Assembly (NCBI GenBank): GCA_025965435.1
Contig: JAOPWZ010000144.1
Location: forward strand, 1 to 43,429
Length of the DNA: 43,429 nucleotides
Source: Aeromicrobium sp.
GTDB taxonomy: Bacteria > Actinomycetota > Actinomycetes > Propionibacteriales > Nocardioidaceae
Direction: 5' to 3'
Part shown: piece by piece, positions 34,193-43,429 of the stretch
Layout: each line of letters begins with the position of its first letter
Position numbering within the stretch: the first letter of the stretch is position 1
The notes under the pieces: generated by a model
The model's input: only the letters and a program-made list of their open reading frames with translations
Databases searched by the model: none
What the model was told of the DNA's origin: nothing
Made by a program: the position numbers and the translations under genes

Positions 34193-35104
34193 TCAGAGGG
34201 GCAGCTCGCGGACGCTGCGGAACTCGCGGCGGGAGCCGTCGAACGGGTCGGCGAACGTCAGCTCTGCGGCCAGCAGCTGCAGGGGCGTGCCGAAGTCGTC
34301 GACCGCGATGTCCTGCACCGTCGGGTAGAGCGGATCGCCGACGATCGGGATGCCGAGACCGTGCAGGTGGACGCGCAGCTGGTGGGTGCGACCCGTGCGG
34401 GGCGTGAGCCGGTAGACGCCGAGGTCACCGGCGCGCGACTCCAGCTCGACCAGTGTCTCGGCGTTGACCGGCGCGTCCGGCACGACCTCGGCCTGCCAGC
34501 TGCCCCGCCGCTTGACGATGTGGTTGCTGACCGTCACGGGCAGGTCGAGGTCGTGACGTACCGGCGCCAGCGCCCGGTAGGTCTTGCGGACCGCGCTGTC
34601 CTGGAACAGGGTCTGGTAAGCACCGCGCCAGCGGCGCTGCGTCGCCAGCAGCAGCAGCCCGGACGTGATGCGGTCGAGCCGGTGCAGCGGTGACAGCTCG
34701 GGCAGGCCGAGCTCGTCCCGGAGGCGGACGACGACACTCTGGCGCACGTGCCGCCCGCGCGGGATGGACGACAGGAACGCCGGCTTGTCGACCACGACGA
34801 GGCGCTCGTCGCGATGGACGACGTGGATCCGCCCGGGCACGTCGGCCTCGACCGGAAGATCGCGGTGGAACCACACGAACGTGTGCGGCGTGTAGGGATG
34901 CTCCTCCGCGACGGGCAGCCCGCTGTCGTAGACGAACCGCTCCTGCGCAAGCAGCTGGCCCACCTCGACCCGCTCCGGCAGCCGGTGCCGGAGCCAGGCA
35001 CCCATCGTCGGCCACGGGTCCGGCCGCGGCAGGTCGCGATCGGGCGTCCGCAACCAGGCCGCACCCAGTCCGTGTCGAGGGGGCAACGGCGAACGGGGAG
35101 GCAC
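34193..35104 (-). CDS. RluA-family RNA pseudouridine synthase
   Basis: A 303-residue enzyme isomerising uridine to pseudouridine in rRNA or tRNA. The catalytic motif SPLHRLDRITSGLLLLAT has the conserved Asp in HRLDxxTSG; other family motifs are LVVVDKPAFLSSIPRG and GVYRLTPRTGRTHQLRVHLH near the C-terminus, with GDPLYP. There is no S4 domain at the N-terminus; instead about 75 residues rich in Pro/Arg precede HVVHRDERLVVVDKPA. The target site cannot be told from sequence. The start at 35104 is the first in-frame one; a later start is possible. Confidence 0.9.
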   Translation of the reverse strand: MPPRSPLPPRHGLGAAWLRTPDRDLPRPDPWPTMGAWLRHRLPERVEVGQLLAQERFVYDSGLPVAEEHPYTPHTFVWFHRDLPVEADVPGRIHVVHRDERLVVVDKPAFLSSIPRGRHVRQSVVVRLRDELGLPELSPLHRLDRITSGLLLLATQRRWRGAYQTLFQDSAVRKTYRALAPVRHDLDLPVTVSNHIVKRRGSWQAEVVPDAPVNAETLVELESRAGDLGVYRLTPRTGRTHQLRVHLHGLGIPIVGDPLYPTVQDIAVDDFGTPLQLLAAELTFADPFDGSRREFRSVRELPL

Positions 35105-35114
35105 GGGGACGAGA

Positions 35115-35855
35115 CTACGGGTGCACGTGGCCCTCGACGGTCGGCGGCGGATCGCGCAGCAGCATGCTCCGCACGGGCGGCAGCTCGGCCCGGATCGACA
35201 GGTGGAGCCGACCGCGGAACAGCACGATGTGCCGCTCGTCGTCCCAGCGCGAACCGATCAGCGCGTCGAGCCGGGTGTACGCCTCGGCCGGCCCGTGACC
35301 CGAGCTCCGGGAGTCCTCGCCGCCGTCGGCGCGTGACGCGACCTCCCACTCCACGACCAGAGACCGCCACTGCTCGGGCGTGAGGTGCACCAGCACCGTG
35401 CCCCCCTCGTCGGACACCGCGATCCCGTCAGTTCGCTCGTCGACCTCGTAGGAGGCGCCGAGGTTGTGCAGCATCGCCCGCCAGCAGATGTCAGGTTCGG
35501 GCACGAACTCCTCGGCTGCGGAGCGAAGGCGGCGCATCACCAGCGAGTCGGGAGTGACCTGCGAGGACCGCCAGCGGTGCACGACGTAGGCCGCGTACGA
35601 CATCGGGTCGCCGAGATCGCTCGCCTCTCGCCACGCCCGGTCGACGACCAGGCGGGCGACCCGCTTCCTGCGCAGGATCCCGCGACGCCGCCGCACCGTC
35701 ACCTCGAGGTCGTCGAAGCCGTCGCCTCCGGGCATGATGCGGACCGACTCGATCCGGTAGTCCTCCCCGTAGCCATCGCTGCGATCGATGCCGTCAGGCG
35801 CCTCGGCCGAATCGAAGATCGCCTGCAACGCCTCGACGAGCTCGGCGTCGGTCAC
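35115..35855 (-). CDS. Hypothetical protein
   Basis: A 246-residue acidic protein I do not recognise. It contains VRIMPGGDGFDDLEVTVRRR, a basic RRGILRRKRVARLV stretch, MSYAAYVVHRWRSSQVTPDS and a C-terminal strand-rich part, HIVLFRGRLHLSIRAELPPV. No signal peptide, membrane span or Cys motif. It starts at GTG 35853-35855, overlapping the stop of the DUF1272 gene (GTGA), so it is co-translated with that small zinc protein. Confidence 0.75.
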   Translation of the reverse strand: MTDAELVEALQAIFDSAEAPDGIDRSDGYGEDYRIESVRIMPGGDGFDDLEVTVRRRRGILRRKRVARLVVDRAWREASDLGDPMSYAAYVVHRWRSSQVTPDSLVMRRLRSAAEEFVPEPDICWRAMLHNLGASYEVDERTDGIAVSDEGGTVLVHLTPEQWRSLVVEWEVASRADGGEDSRSSGHGPAEAYTRLDALIGSRWDDERHIVLFRGRLHLSIRAELPPVRSMLLRDPPPTVEGHVHP

Positions 35856-36100
35856 GCGTGCACCGCCAGGCAGTCAGGGTTGAACACCCGGGTCGACGAC
35901 GGCGGATCGTCGAGCAGCCGGGACGCCGACGGAACCGGCCGCCGCACGAGCTCGCCACCACAGTTGGGACACACGCCGTGCAGGATCGACTCGGCGCACG
36001 TGCGGCACCAGGTGCACTCGTAGGTGCAGATCAGCACATCGGCAGAGGTGGGCGCGAGGTCGACGTCGCAGCACTCGCAGTTCGGGCGGATCTCCAGCAT
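35852..36100 (-). CDS. DUF1272 zinc-ribbon protein
   Basis: An 82-residue protein. Its first 55 residues match DUF1272: MLEIRPNCECCDVDLAPTS, ICTYECTWCRTCAESILH and VCPNCGGELVRRPV. Nine cysteines in CxxC pairs suggest two zinc sites. Residues 56-82 are an unrelated short tail. The ATG at 36098-36100 has no ribosome site, but a -10 CATACT lies 6 nt upstream. It begins only 16 nt after the ligA stop. Function unknown. Confidence 0.88.
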   Translation of the reverse strand: MLEIRPNCECCDVDLAPTSADVLICTYECTWCRTCAESILHGVCPNCGGELVRRPVPSASRLLDDPPSSTRVFNPDCLAVHA

Positions 36101-36106
36101 GCACCC

Positions 36107-36112
36107 AGTATG
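36107..36112 (-). promoter_or_regulatory. -10 hexamer (CATACT) of the DUF1272 gene
   Basis: On the minus strand CATACT lies 6 nt before the ATG; any -35 would be inside the 3' end of ligA. Confidence 0.45.
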
Positions 36113-36116
36113 TCGT

Positions 36117-38219
<2,103 letters not shown>

Positions 38220-38243
38220 TCGCCGGGCGGTGACAGCGCGCGC

Positions 38244-39218
38244 TCAGCGGGCGGCGACGCCTGCAGCGACGGCCAGTGCCTGCTTCGCCCAGGAGGGGGA
38301 CGCAGCGGCGAGACCGCAGGTCGGGGTGACCACGAGGCGGTCGGCGTAGACCTCCTCACCGAACCCGAACCGGCTGAAGAAGGCCTCGACCCTGCCGACC
38401 AGCGCCTTCTGGCTGGCTTCGGCGGACCCCACCGGCGACGTGGACGGGACGACGCCGAACCACAGGTCGACGCCGCTCTCGAAGGTCTCGGCCCAGATGT
38501 CGTCGGGGCGCAGCAACCCGAGGTCGAACGAGATCGCGGTGAACCCGGCGCCGGCGAGCAGCTCGACCGGGACGTCGGGTGCGCAGGAGTGGACGACCGG
38601 CCGGGCGCCGGGCGCCGTGATGGCGTCCACGACGTTGCGCAACAGGGCGTCGGCCTCCGGCGGGTGGACGCTGCGGTGGCGTGACCAGCCGCTGGCCGTG
38701 GGGATGCCGCCCGTCAGCACCGCGGTGATCGCCGGCTCGTCGACCTGCACCACAAGATCGGCCCGTGGGAAGCGGCGCCGGACGTCCGCGACGTGGGTGC
38801 GCAGGCCCTCGGCCAGCGACTCGCTGATCTCCCGGCGCGCACCGTGGTCGGCGAGCATCTTGTCACCGCGGGGACGTTCGACGGTGGCCGCCAGCGTGAG
38901 CGGTCCGGTGATCTGGATCTTGATCGGGCCCTCGTGCTCCTGCGCGAGCTCCTCGGCTGTGTCGAGGTCCTGGGCCAGCAGCGAACGGGCCCGCCGGACA
39001 TCGCCGCCCTCCCCCACACCGACGCGCCAGCCATCGGGCTGCAGGTCGGCCTCGAGGCCGTCCAGCAGCGCCAGCGTGCGTCCGATCATGCCGGCGTGGA
39101 CGCCGCGGGCCGGGAGCTCGGGGACGTACGGCAGGTCGCCGACGGTGTCGAGGACGATGCGCAGCGACTCCGCGAAGTCGGTGCCGGGCATCGATCCGAT
39201 GCCGGTGGCGAGCGCCAT
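38244..39218 (-). CDS. Short MetE-like (cobalamin-independent methionine synthase/UROD-type) protein
   Basis: A 324-residue single-barrel protein related to the C-terminal half of MetE. Start ATGIGSMPGTDFAESLRIVL, then IKIQITGPLTLAATVERPRG, LVVQVDEPAITAVLTGG, and the zinc-site region PVVHSCAPDVPVELL (His-x-Cys) and VVTPTCGLAAASPSWAK (second Cys). The Glu ligand of MetE corresponds to Asp in AISFDLGLL. The ATG at 39218 has AGGAA 5 nt upstream; the frame is open further but without family resemblance. A gene of this kind lies near ligA and trmU in mycobacteria also. Whether it makes methionine is not known; a methyl-transfer reaction with a different partner is possible. Confidence 0.82.
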   Translation of the reverse strand: MALATGIGSMPGTDFAESLRIVLDTVGDLPYVPELPARGVHAGMIGRTLALLDGLEADLQPDGWRVGVGEGGDVRRARSLLAQDLDTAEELAQEHEGPIKIQITGPLTLAATVERPRGDKMLADHGARREISESLAEGLRTHVADVRRRFPRADLVVQVDEPAITAVLTGGIPTASGWSRHRSVHPPEADALLRNVVDAITAPGARPVVHSCAPDVPVELLAGAGFTAISFDLGLLRPDDIWAETFESGVDLWFGVVPSTSPVGSAEASQKALVGRVEAFFSRFGFGEEVYADRLVVTPTCGLAAASPSWAKQALAVAAGVAAR

Positions 39219-39249
39219 GAGGTTCCTGTTCTGTTCGATGTGCCGGCGG

Positions 39250-40359
39250 TCAGGCCGCGCGCACCCGGGAGGTGGCCGAGATCGTGGCGGAGCCGACGAC
39301 ACGGGTGCCGGCGTAGATGACGCACGCCTGGCCGGGGGCGATGCCGCTGGCGGGATCGATCAGCTCGACCCGCACCGTCGACCCGCCCCCTGAGCCTGTC
39401 GAAGGGTCGACCCGCACCCGGGCGCGGTGCTCGTCGCCATGGGCCCGCAGCTGCACCGTGCAGTCGAGCGTCCCGGTCGGGGCGGCCCCGCACCACAGCG
39501 GCTGGAGGCAGGCGAGCGCGTCGACGGCCAGCGCCTCGCGGGATCCGACGGTGACCGTGCCGCTGACCGGCTCGATGTCGAGGACGAAGCGCGGCTTGCC
39601 GTCGTCGGCCGGCACCCCGAGCCGCAGGCCGCGCCGCTGACCGATCGTGAACGCGTACGCACCGTCGTGCTCGCGCAGCACCGTGCCGTCCTCGTCGACG
39701 ATCGCGCCCGGCTTGGGACCGAGCTTCTCGGCGAGCCAGCCGGCGTTGTCCCCGTCGGGGATGAAGCAGATGTCGTGGCTGTCGGGCTTCTGCGCGACCT
39801 GGATGCCCCGGGCGGCGGCCTCGGCGCGAACGACGTCCTTGGTCGTGTCGCCGAGCGGGAACAGCGAGTGCGCCAGCTGCTCCTGCGTCAGGACGCCGAG
39901 CACGTACGACTGGTCCTTGCCCATGTCGATCGCGCGGTGCATCTCGATCGTGCCGTCGGGAGCGGTCTCCAGCTGCGCGTAGTGCCCCGTCGCCACGGCG
40001 TCGAAGCCCAGGGCGAGCGCCCGGTCGAGGACGGCCGCGAACTTGATCTTCTCGTTGCACCGCAGGCACGGGTTGGGCGTGCGTCCGGCGGTGTACTCGG
40101 CGATGAAGTCGTCGACGACGTGGTCGGCGAACTCCTCGCTCATGTCCCACACGTAGAACGGGATGCCCAGCGCGTCGGCGGCCCGCCGGGCGTCGCCGGC
40201 GTCCTCGATCGAGCAGCAGCCGCGGGCGCCCGACCGGTACGACCGGGGGTTGCGGCTCAGGGCGAGGTGCACGCCGGTGACGTCATGTCCCGCGTCGACC
40301 GCACGTGCGGCAGCGACGGCGGAGTCGACCCCGCCGGACATCGCCGCGACGACCCTCAC
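39250..40359 (-). CDS. mnmA: tRNA-specific 2-thiouridylase MnmA
   Basis: A 369-residue enzyme that thiolates U34 of tRNA-Lys, -Glu and -Gln with sulfur delivered from a cysteine desulfurase. PP-loop [16 protein letters not shown] at the N-terminus, catalytic Cys in [15 protein letters not shown] and the second Cys in [14 protein letters not shown]; then GQRRGLRLG and a C-terminal beta-barrel. In that barrel an extra STGSGGG is encoded by a REP-like palindrome (39377-39411). The GTG at 40357-40359 overlaps the iscS stop (GTGA), a sensible pairing since IscS is the sulfur donor. The frame stays open upstream but the family N-terminus begins here. Confidence 0.96.
   Translation of the reverse strand: MRVVAAMSGGVDSAVAAARAVDAGHDVTGVHLALSRNPRSYRSGARGCCSIEDAGDARRAADALGIPFYVWDMSEEFADHVVDDFIAEYTAGRTPNPCLRCNEKIKFAAVLDRALALGFDAVATGHYAQLETAPDGTIEMHRAIDMGKDQSYVLGVLTQEQLAHSLFPLGDTTKDVVRAEAAARGIQVAQKPDSHDICFIPDGDNAGWLAEKLGPKPGAIVDEDGTVLREHDGAYAFTIGQRRGLRLGVPADDGKPRFVLDIEPVSGTVTVGSREALAVDALACLQPLWCGAAPTGTLDCTVQLRAHGDEHRARVRVDPSTGSGGGSTVRVELIDPASGIAPGQACVIYAGTRVVGSATISATSRVRAA
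39377..39411. repeat. REP-like palindromic repeat inserted in mnmA
   Basis: CCCTGAGCCTGTCGAAGGG (39388-39406) is the core of a short palindromic repeat familiar from many high-GC genomes (usually written CTTCGACAGGCTCAGG). Here it is framed by the inverted repeat GTCGACCC (39377-39384) and GGGTCGAC (39404-39411). It lies inside mnmA and keeps the reading frame. Only one copy is seen in the window. Confidence 0.72.
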
Positions 40360-41561
40360 GACCCCGCCCGGACGAGAGACGCGCGCTGCGCCCGCTGGTG
40401 CACGGCCGGCAGCGCCTCGAGCAGCCGGTCGACGTCGTTCTGGGTCGACGTGTGACCGAGGCTGAAGCGCAACGACCCCCGGGCCGCGGTGTCGTCGTAG
40501 CCCATCGCCAGCAGCACGTGGCTGGGCTGGGGCACACCTGCCGCACAGGCCGATCCGGTCGAGCACTCGATGCCCTGGGCGTCCAGGAGCATCAGCATCG
40601 CGTCACCCTCGCAGCCGGGGAAGGTGACGTGCGCGATGTTGGGGAGCCGGTGGTCGCTGCCCGGCTGGGGGTCACCGTTGATGATCGCGTCGGGCACGGT
40701 GCGGACGATGCCTTCCAGGAGGCGACGGCGCAGCCCCTCGATGCGCGCGACCGTCTCGGCCTGCCGGCTCACCGACACCTCGACGGCGGCGGCGAATGCG
40801 GCGATGAGGGCGACGCTGACCGTGCCGGAGCGCAGGTCGCGCTCCTGCCCACCGCCGTGCAGCAGCGGGGTGGCGTCGATCTCGCGGCCGATCATGAGCG
40901 CACCGACCCCGACCGGGCCGCCGAGCTTGTGCGCGGTGACGGTCATGGCGTCGAGCCCGCTGGCCGCGAAGTCGAGCGGCAGGTAGCCGGCAGCCTGCAC
41001 CGCGTCGCTGTGCACTGGGATGTCGTGCGCCCGCGCGATCTCGACGACGTCCGAGATCGGCTGGATCGTGCCCATCTCGTTGTTGGCCCACATCGTCGTC
41101 ACGGCCGACACGCTCGACGGCTCACGCTCGACGGCGGCCCGCAGCTCGTCGACCAGGATGCGTCCCTGCTTGTCGACGGGGGTCATCTCGACCTCGGCGC
41201 CCTCGTGCTTGGCCAGCCACGTGACGGGGTCGAGCAGCGCGTGGTGCTCGATGGAGCTGAAGACGATCCGGTGCCGGGCGGAGTCCTGCGCGAGTCGTGA
41301 CCAGTAGAGGCCCTTGATCGCGAGGTTGTTGGCCTCGGTGCCGCCGGAGCAGAACACGACCTCGCTGGGACGGGCACCGAAGCGCTCGGCGATGAGCTCG
41401 CGAGCCTCCTCGACCGTCCGCCTGGCCGCGCGGCCCGAGGTGTGCAAGGACGACGCATTGCCGGTGATCGCCATCTGCTCGGCCATCGCCGCGATCGCCT
41501 CGGGGACCATCGGCGTGGTCGCCGCATGGTCGAGGTAGACCGTTCCGTCCAAGTCGTTCAT
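40356..41561 (-). CDS. iscS: Cysteine desulfurase (IscS/NifS type)
   Basis: A 401-residue PLP enzyme that takes sulfur from cysteine for tRNA thiolation and Fe-S clusters. Start [22 protein letters not shown]-site residues in [36 protein letters not shown] and SDAVQAAG; Schiff-base Lys in [16 protein letters not shown]; persulfide Cys in [20 protein letters not shown] (short loop, group I). Immediately followed by mnmA with a 4-bp overlap. A -10-like TAGGCT (41571-41576) contains the stop codon of the upstream membrane-protein gene. Which of its roles dominates is not visible; the coupling to mnmA favours tRNA thiolation. Confidence 0.95.
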   Translation of the reverse strand: MNDLDGTVYLDHAATTPMVPEAIAAMAEQMAITGNASSLHTSGRAARRTVEEARELIAERFGARPSEVVFCSGGTEANNLAIKGLYWSRLAQDSARHRIVFSSIEHHALLDPVTWLAKHEGAEVEMTPVDKQGRILVDELRAAVEREPSSVSAVTTMWANNEMGTIQPISDVVEIARAHDIPVHSDAVQAAGYLPLDFAASGLDAMTVTAHKLGGPVGVGALMIGREIDATPLLHGGGQERDLRSGTVSVALIAAFAAAVEVSVSRQAETVARIEGLRRRLLEGIVRTVPDAIINGDPQPGSDHRLPNIAHVTFPGCEGDAMLMLLDAQGIECSTGSACAAGVPQPSHVLLAMGYDDTAARGSLRFSLGHTSTQNDVDRLLEALPAVHQRAQRASLVRAGS

Positions 41562-41570
41562 CGCTCAACC

Positions 41571-41576
41571 AGCCTA
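41571..41576 (-). promoter_or_regulatory. -10 hexamer (TAGGCT) of iscS-mnmA
   Basis: On the minus strand TAGGCT lies 9 nt before the iscS ATG; its TAG is the stop codon of the preceding gene. Confidence 0.4.
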
Positions 41577-42170
41577 TCCCGCCAGCGAGAAGACCACGAC
41601 GAACACCATGATGACGACGACCACACCCCCGAGGATCGTCAGCCACGGGTGACGGCGGGGCCACGGCAGCAGGCCCGGAGCGCGTCGCTGCCAGTCACGC
41701 GCCTCCATGACCCCGGTCGCGGTGTCGGCGCCGACGGCGGATGCCAGCTCGACGAGGACGTCCCGCTCCCAGACACCCTGCGTCAGCATGATCCGGCGCC
41801 CCCGCCCGCGGCGGCGCAGCACGAGCAGGGACGGCGCCGACGACCCCTTCAGTCCCGACATGAAGGGGGCATGGAGGGCCTGCAGGTCGTCCATGCCCAG
41901 CACGACGTGACGCCCCGTCCATCGCCGCAGGTCGACCAGCCCGTCCCGCACCGTGACCGTCGCGATCGACGACACCGCCACGGCCGCCACGACCAGGCAG
42001 ACGACCACCAGCAGGGCCGCCCAGACGCTCACGGCGGCCGACGACACCGCGACTCCCACCACCAGGACACCCGCCGCGACGAGGCCCACGCCCAGGAGCC
42101 ACGGCATCATCTGCCGCACGACGGACCGGTCCGAGCGGAACTCACGAACGTCCCCGGCGGAAAGAATCAT
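41574..42170 (-). CDS. Membrane protein of unknown function, PH-like middle part
   Basis: A 198-residue protein with two N-terminal transmembrane segments (WLLGVGLVAAGVLVVGVAV and WAALLVVVCLVVAAVAVSS, about residues 24-70), a soluble middle (VTVRDGLVDLRRWTGRHVVL, LLVLRRRGRGRRIMLTQGVW) that reads like a bacterial PH-like domain, and a third transmembrane segment at the end (HPWLTILGGVVVVIMVFVVV). Start at 42170 is supported by a -10 TATTCT 7 nt upstream (42178-42183); the open frame continues far upstream without coding character. It ends 12 nt before iscS. Confidence 0.75.
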   Translation of the reverse strand: MILSAGDVREFRSDRSVVRQMMPWLLGVGLVAAGVLVVGVAVSSAAVSVWAALLVVVCLVVAAVAVSSIATVTVRDGLVDLRRWTGRHVVLGMDDLQALHAPFMSGLKGSSAPSLLVLRRRGRGRRIMLTQGVWERDVLVELASAVGADTATGVMEARDWQRRAPGLLPWPRRHPWLTILGGVVVVIMVFVVVFSLAG

Positions 42171-42177
42171 GACCTGG

Positions 42178-42183
42178 AGAATA
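42178..42183 (-). promoter_or_regulatory. -10 hexamer (TATTCT) of the 198-residue membrane protein gene
   Basis: On the minus strand TATTCT is 7 nt before the ATG at 42170, again a leaderless arrangement. The surrounding AGAATATCGG also occurs ahead of satD. Confidence 0.5.
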
Positions 42184-42284
42184 TCGGAATTCGTGTTGCG
42201 CAGCGCCTCAGCCGGCACCGTCTCCATGCCCTGACCACGGCCTCCCCTTCCCCTGATTCCGGTTGCGATCGCAGCAAAGAAGTT

Positions 42285-43429
42285 ATGGCCACCCCCACGG
42301 ATCCCGCGCTCGACGTCTTGACCGACGTCGTGCGGGAACGTGCGCAAGCCGAGGCACGTGAGATCGCCGCGATGCTGGGTTACCGCGATGACGAGCTGGC
42401 CCGCACCGTGACGGTGGAGCCGCCGATGCGGCGGCTGGTCGAGCGGTCGGCGATTGCGCTGGCGATCGGCGAGGCGACCGGGTTCAGCGAGGCGCAGGTC
42501 CAGCTGCGGCTTTCCGCAGCCGGCACCGTCCGCGAACAGGCGCCGCGGGTGTGGGCCGCGTTCACCGACGGACGGCTCGATTTCTCCCGGGTCCGCGACA
42601 TCGCCCACACGATCGACCAGCTGCAGCGCCCTGAGTCCGTCGAGCGACTCGACCGGCTGGTCGTGGCCTACGCCATCGACCACACCGGTGCCGAGCTGCG
42701 GCAGTGGTTGCGCCGATTCGTGCAGCGGGTCGAGGCCGACCTCGCCGTCGAACGGGCCGACGACGAACGCGCCAACCGGCATGTGTCGGTCAATCACACC
42801 GACGACTCCATGGCCTGGCTCAACGCCTACCTCCCCTCGCACGAAGCCGCAGCCATCGAAGCGCGGCTCCGGCGCGAAGCACGTCGCGCTGTTGATCCTG
42901 ACGACCCCCGCACCGTCGCCCAGCGCGAGGCCGACCTCCTCGTCGCCTGGTGCACCGACGCGCAGGCCGCCACCTCCGCCGCCGACGCGAACATCGCCGT
43001 GACCATCGGCGCCGACGTCCTCGCCGGCGCCAACCCCGGCCTCGCCCAGTCCACCGACGGACGCTGGGCCGTCCCCGCCCAGTGGATCGTGGACCTCATC
43101 GCCACCGGCAACGCCTTCTGGCACCGGATCATCACCGCGCCCGTCACCGGCGACGTGCTCTCCCACGAATATCTGGGGCGCTACAGCCCCGACATCCTCG
43201 ACCTGGCCCTCAGATTCCGCGACGGCGTCTGCCAGGCCCCTGGCTGCATGGTCCCGGCCGAACGCTGCGACGTCGACCACACCGGCGCGGAGCTGCGGCA
43301 GTGGTTGCACCGATTCGTGCAGCGCGTCGAAACCGACCTCGCCGTCGAACGAGCCGACGACGAACGCGCCAACCGGCACGTGTCCGTCAAGCACACCGAC
43401 GACTCCATGGCCTGGCTCAACGCCTACCT
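42285..43429 (+). CDS. DUF222 / HNH endonuclease family protein, HNH motif replaced by an internal repeat, 3' end outside window
   Basis: An open frame of 381 codons running off the right edge. Residues about 1-320 are a DUF222 body: MRRLVERSAIALAIGEATGF, VWAAFTDGRLDFSRVRDIAH, HTGAELRQWLRRFVQRVEAD, DDPRTVAQREADLLVAWCTD and VPAQWIVDLIATGNAFWHRI. The HNH region begins normally, RDGVCQAPGCMVPAERCDVDH (Cys-x4-Cys and the DH of the first His), but instead of the usual PW...NL..LC..HH it continues TGAELRQWLHRFVQRVETD, a second copy of the sequence 199 residues earlier. The usual HNH core is not seen. ATG 42285 has AAAGAAG close upstream. These genes are multicopy in Nocardioidaceae and recombine readily; a misassembly at the contig end is the alternative. 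Confidence 0.78.
   Translation, partial: MATPTDPALDVLTDVVRERAQAEAREIAAMLGYRDDELARTVTVEPPMRRLVERSAIALAIGEATGFSEAQVQLRLSAAGTVREQAPRVWAAFTDGRLDFSRVRDIAHTIDQLQRPESVERLDRLVVAYAIDHTGAELRQWLRRFVQRVEADLAVERADDERANRHVSVNHTDDSMAWLNAYLPSHEAAAIEARLRREARRAVDPDDPRTVAQREADLLVAWCTDAQAATSAADANIAVTIGADVLAGANPGLAQSTDGRWAVPAQWIVDLIATGNAFWHRIITAPVTGDVLSHEYLGRYSPDILDLALRFRDGVCQAPGCMVPAERCDVDHTGAELRQWLHRFVQRVETDLAVERADDERANRHVSVKHTDDSMAWLNAY
42675..42832 (+). repeat. Diverged repeat, copy 1 (inside the DUF222 gene)
   Basis: 158 bp encoding IDHTGAELRQWLRRF to WLNAYL. By eye it differs from copy 2 (43272-43429) at about 11 positions (about 93% identity), mostly at third bases; amino acid changes include Arg to His, Ala to Thr and Asn to Lys. 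Confidence 0.9.
43272..43429 (+). repeat. Diverged repeat, copy 2 (reaches the window edge)
   Basis: Same 158-bp segment placed 597 bp (199 codons) after copy 1, in frame, joined within the shared TCGACCACACCGG at the first His of the HNH motif. It continues past the end of the window. Confidence 0.9.

Noticed and set aside
41571-41576. Readthrough fusion of the membrane protein gene with iscS
   Set aside because: The frames are different and TAG is a clean stop; the closeness is explained by an overlapping promoter.
42171-43394. Long minus-strand extension of the 198-residue membrane protein
   Set aside because: It crosses the DUF222 gene on the other strand and has repetitive Gly/Val composition; the -10 at 42178-42183 fits a start at 42170.

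Overview
The window is high-GC actinobacterial DNA, most likely from a member of the Nocardioidaceae (Aeromicrobium or Nocardioides type; the genus is inferred and weakly held). Supporting signs are the strong G/C third-position bias, many GTG starts, a chain of 4-bp ATGA/GTGA gene overlaps, -10 hexamers lying 6-7 nt in front of start codons (leaderless mRNAs), an ilvB-ilvN-ilvC operon with a peptide-coding attenuator, and an iscS-mnmA-MetE-like-ligA...gatCAB...ilvBNC order that recalls the mycobacterial chromosome. I see no tRNA, rRNA, CRISPR array, integrase or insertion sequence.

Layout. (1) 1-2986, minus strand: part of a Nit1C-type nitrogen-starvation cluster: amidohydrolase, Sll0783/MSMEG_0572-family protein, MSMEG_0568-family radical SAM protein, and a GNAT acetyltransferase cut by the window edge. 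The nitrilase usually found inside this cluster is absent from the visible part. (2) 3101-6090, minus: thiM-thiE-thiD-tenA, each joined by a 4-bp overlap, behind a TPP riboswitch whose conserved 3' strand is also the thiM Shine-Dalgarno. (3) 6107-9730, minus: ilvB-ilvN-ilvC with a leader peptide rich in Leu and Val codons, an attenuator and a downstream terminator. (4) 9879-18335: small genes of mixed function: lipoprotein, MDMPI-type enzyme, zinc-knuckle SDR lacking the catalytic Tyr, SseB-like protein, ilvD, DUF3307-like membrane protein with a SatD-family protein, DcsG-like ATP-grasp, alpha/beta hydrolase and tandem DUF1540 protein.

(5) 18440-27863: a surface-glycan island. On the minus strand it carries a 749-residue GT4 glycosyltransferase and two GDP-mannose 4,6-dehydratase-type proteins. 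Divergent from these, on the plus strand, is a tightly coupled cassette FkbM methyltransferase - GT4 - GT4 - DUF4214/FkbM methyltransferase. Together they look able to make and transfer a methylated 6-deoxyhexose glycan. (6) 27860-31169, minus: gatC-gatA-gatB (Glu/Asp-tRNA amidotransferase). (7) 31305-36100: epoxide-hydrolase-like enzyme, a three-part thioredoxin-reductase-like flavoprotein without its CxxC, a DUF2568 membrane protein, an RluA-type pseudouridine synthase, a hypothetical protein and a DUF1272 protein. (8) 36117-42170, minus: ligA, MetE-like protein, mnmA (with a REP-like palindrome inserted in frame), iscS and a membrane protein. (9) 42285-end, plus: a DUF222/HNH gene whose HNH motif breaks off into a diverged copy of its own upstream segment.

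The most interesting points are the Nit1C variant without a visible nitrilase, the glycan cassette, the SDR and flavoprotein with missing catalytic residues, the repeat inside mnmA, the recombined DUF222/HNH gene and the very compact leaderless promoters. All functions are read from motifs and context by eye; no database search or structure prediction was run.
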